A stretch of DNA of 8,290 nucleotides from an uncultured Rikenellaceae bacterium (lineage in GTDB: Bacteria; Bacteroidota; Bacteroidia; Bacteroidales; Rikenellaceae): the NCBI GenBank assembly GCA_947037995.1, contig CAMQUV010000035.1, positions 1 through 8,290 of the forward strand, given 5' to 3'. A program made the position numbers and the translations under genes. The notes beneath the pieces were generated by a model. The model was not told the DNA's origin and did not search any database. It was given only the letters and a program-made list of their open reading frames with translations. Shown here piece after piece: positions 7,715 to 8,290 of this stretch (positions within the stretch are counted from its first letter, which is position 1; every line of letters begins with the position of its first letter).

Positions 7715-8088
7715 ATATATATTATTTACATTCGCGCTTGGTGCGATTTTTCATATCCAAGCACAACAATGGTCACGGGATACACTCACCGATGATTTAC
7801 GATTTTGTGCGCAATGTGGTTAAGGGCAACCCTCGCAAAGATTTGATTGAGCGAATCGAGGACCATTATCCGCGTCAGAAGGTTCATTTTGCGATTACGC
7901 CAAAGCATTTATCCGACAGCCGGGAATTTATATCCATTTTAGGTCACACTTTCAATAGTAGTATGCAGCGCCGCGAGTGGAATAAGTGGCGCAAAGAGAA
8001 TAGTTGTTTTTCGGTACGGCTCAAAAATTGCATCGTAGTTTTTTGGGACCCACAACTCCCAAACCGCCACATTAATATACGCTATTAA
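7711..8088 (+). CDS. Short protein resembling a Bacteroidota methyltransferase without its SAM-binding core
   Basis: The product has 125 residues. Its start, 'LHSRLVRFFISKHNNGHGIHSPMIYDFV' (6-33), matches the N-terminal segment I remember from Bacteroidota class I SAM-dependent methyltransferases of about 250 residues ('...HGIHSPFVYDFV...'). The C-terminus, 'CIVVFWDPQLPNRHINIRY' (107-125), resembles the last strand of the same proteins (pattern FF.pel.kqHy.iR). The middle, residues 45-105, has no glycine-rich DxGxGS-type loop and is too short for a Rossmann fold. The gene therefore looks like an internally shortened, in-frame descendant with no methyltransferase activity expected. It is the last gene of the operon and is coupled to the flavoprotein gene by an ATGA overlap. 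Codon use looks coding to the end, and the stop lies inside a hairpin. The relationship is inferred from memory and could be wrong; the reading frame is well supported. Confidence 0.75.
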   Translation: MNIYYLHSRLVRFFISKHNNGHGIHSPMIYDFVRNVVKGNPRKDLIERIEDHYPRQKVHFAITPKHLSDSREFISILGHTFNSSMQRREWNKWRKENSCFSVRLKNCIVVFWDPQLPNRHINIRY

Positions 8089-8092
8089 TGTG
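8068..8092 (+). repeat. Perfect 10-bp hairpin spanning the stop codon of the last operon gene
   Basis: CACATTAATA (8068-8077) and TATTAATGTG (8083-8092) are exact reverse complements with a five-base loop. The right arm contains the TAA stop of the 125-aa gene. The stem is mostly A/T and no T run follows, so it is not a standard terminator. It could protect the 3' end of the mRNA or be a protein-binding site. Confidence 0.6.
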
Positions 8093-8290
8093 CTCACTAC
8101 CTAAACAACAGGTATAGGCGATGGCAACTAACGCTTGAAGATTGCCTTTCGGGGGGTCACAGACCCCTTTTAATTGCCTGTCGGCATTCCAAAGCAAGTT
8201 ACAGGCTATGCCCTGTAAATCTACTTCGGCAGCTATCAGCCTACGAGCCAAAGCCTCCCCTTGCGGAGGCGAGCAATACAGATTGCTCAA
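8093..8290. repeat. Non-coding tail rich in short inverted repeats
   Basis: I find no convincing gene in these roughly 200 bases. Besides the terminator they hold three further perfect inverted repeats: TTACAGG/CCTGTAA (8199-8205 and 8212-8218, six-base loop), GCCTCC/GGAGGC (8253-8258 and 8265-8270, six-base loop) and GAGCAAT/ATTGCTC (8271-8277 and 8282-8288, four-base loop). A 12-bp direct repeat with one mismatch (8141-8152 and 8173-8184) flanks the terminator stem. The last two hairpins abut directly. The region could be a dispersed intergenic repeat, a remnant of a small non-autonomous element, or a structured RNA that continues beyond the window. Confidence 0.5.
8153..8171 (+). terminator. 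Intrinsic terminator of the prmC operon
   Basis: GGGGTC (8153-8158) and GACCCC (8162-8167) form a perfect GC-rich stem around the loop ACA, extendable by G-U pairs, followed at once by TTTT and then AATT. This is the best Rho-independent terminator in the window. It works in the plus direction only, because the other strand has A residues after the stem. It lies 65 bp past the last stop codon and would end the six-gene transcript. Confidence 0.7.

Noticed and set aside
8253..8270. GCCTCC/GGAGGC hairpin as a second terminator
   Set aside because: No T run follows in either direction; another hairpin follows at once.
8072..8290. 72-codon minus-strand open frame at the right edge
   Set aside because: It runs through the terminator and all the inverted repeats, has no start signal or recognisable motif, and overlaps the stop of the upstream gene; repeat sequence explains it better.

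Overview
The window most likely comes from a member of the Bacteroidota, probably a Bacteroidales-type chromosome; I cannot name the genus. Three things point there. Short TAnnTTTG -7-like promoter elements sit upstream of the gene starts, where there are no clear Shine-Dalgarno sequences. The RecX and M23 proteins have the form usual in this phylum. The last operon gene carries a 'HGIHSP...YDFV' N-terminus that I know from Bacteroidota methyltransferases. No transposase, phage, CRISPR, tRNA or rRNA is visible.

Left part, minus strand (1-2746). ribD (riboflavin synthesis) is followed by two genes for exported proteins, 53 bp downstream and probably with their own promoter. The first is a 228-aa protein of unknown function with a Lys/Glu/Ala-rich stretch after its signal peptide. 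The second, cut by the window edge, looks like a CsgG/LpoB-type domain followed by a FlgT-C-like beta domain. They lie 17 bp apart and may form a small cell-envelope module. This is the least explained coding part of the window.

Middle and right part, plus strand (2795-8088). Divergent from ribD across 48 bp is a six-gene operon: prmC (release-factor methyltransferase), recX (RecA regulator), an exported M23 peptidase with a long C-terminal region, cutC, a BaiN/HI0933-type flavoprotein, and a 125-aa protein that looks like a Bacteroidota methyltransferase without its SAM-binding core. All five junctions overlap (19, 11, 7, 8 and 4 nt), so one polycistronic, translationally coupled transcript is very likely. 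The functions are mixed: translation, recombination, cell wall and redox.

Right end (8068-8290). The last 200 bases hold no convincing gene. They contain five perfect inverted repeats, one of them a good intrinsic terminator for the operon, and a short direct repeat around that terminator. This may be a dispersed intergenic repeat element or a structured RNA.

Most of the window is ordinary housekeeping sequence. I see no complete, clearly new system. The best leads are the exported CsgG-like pair, the collapsed methyltransferase relative and the hairpin-rich tail.
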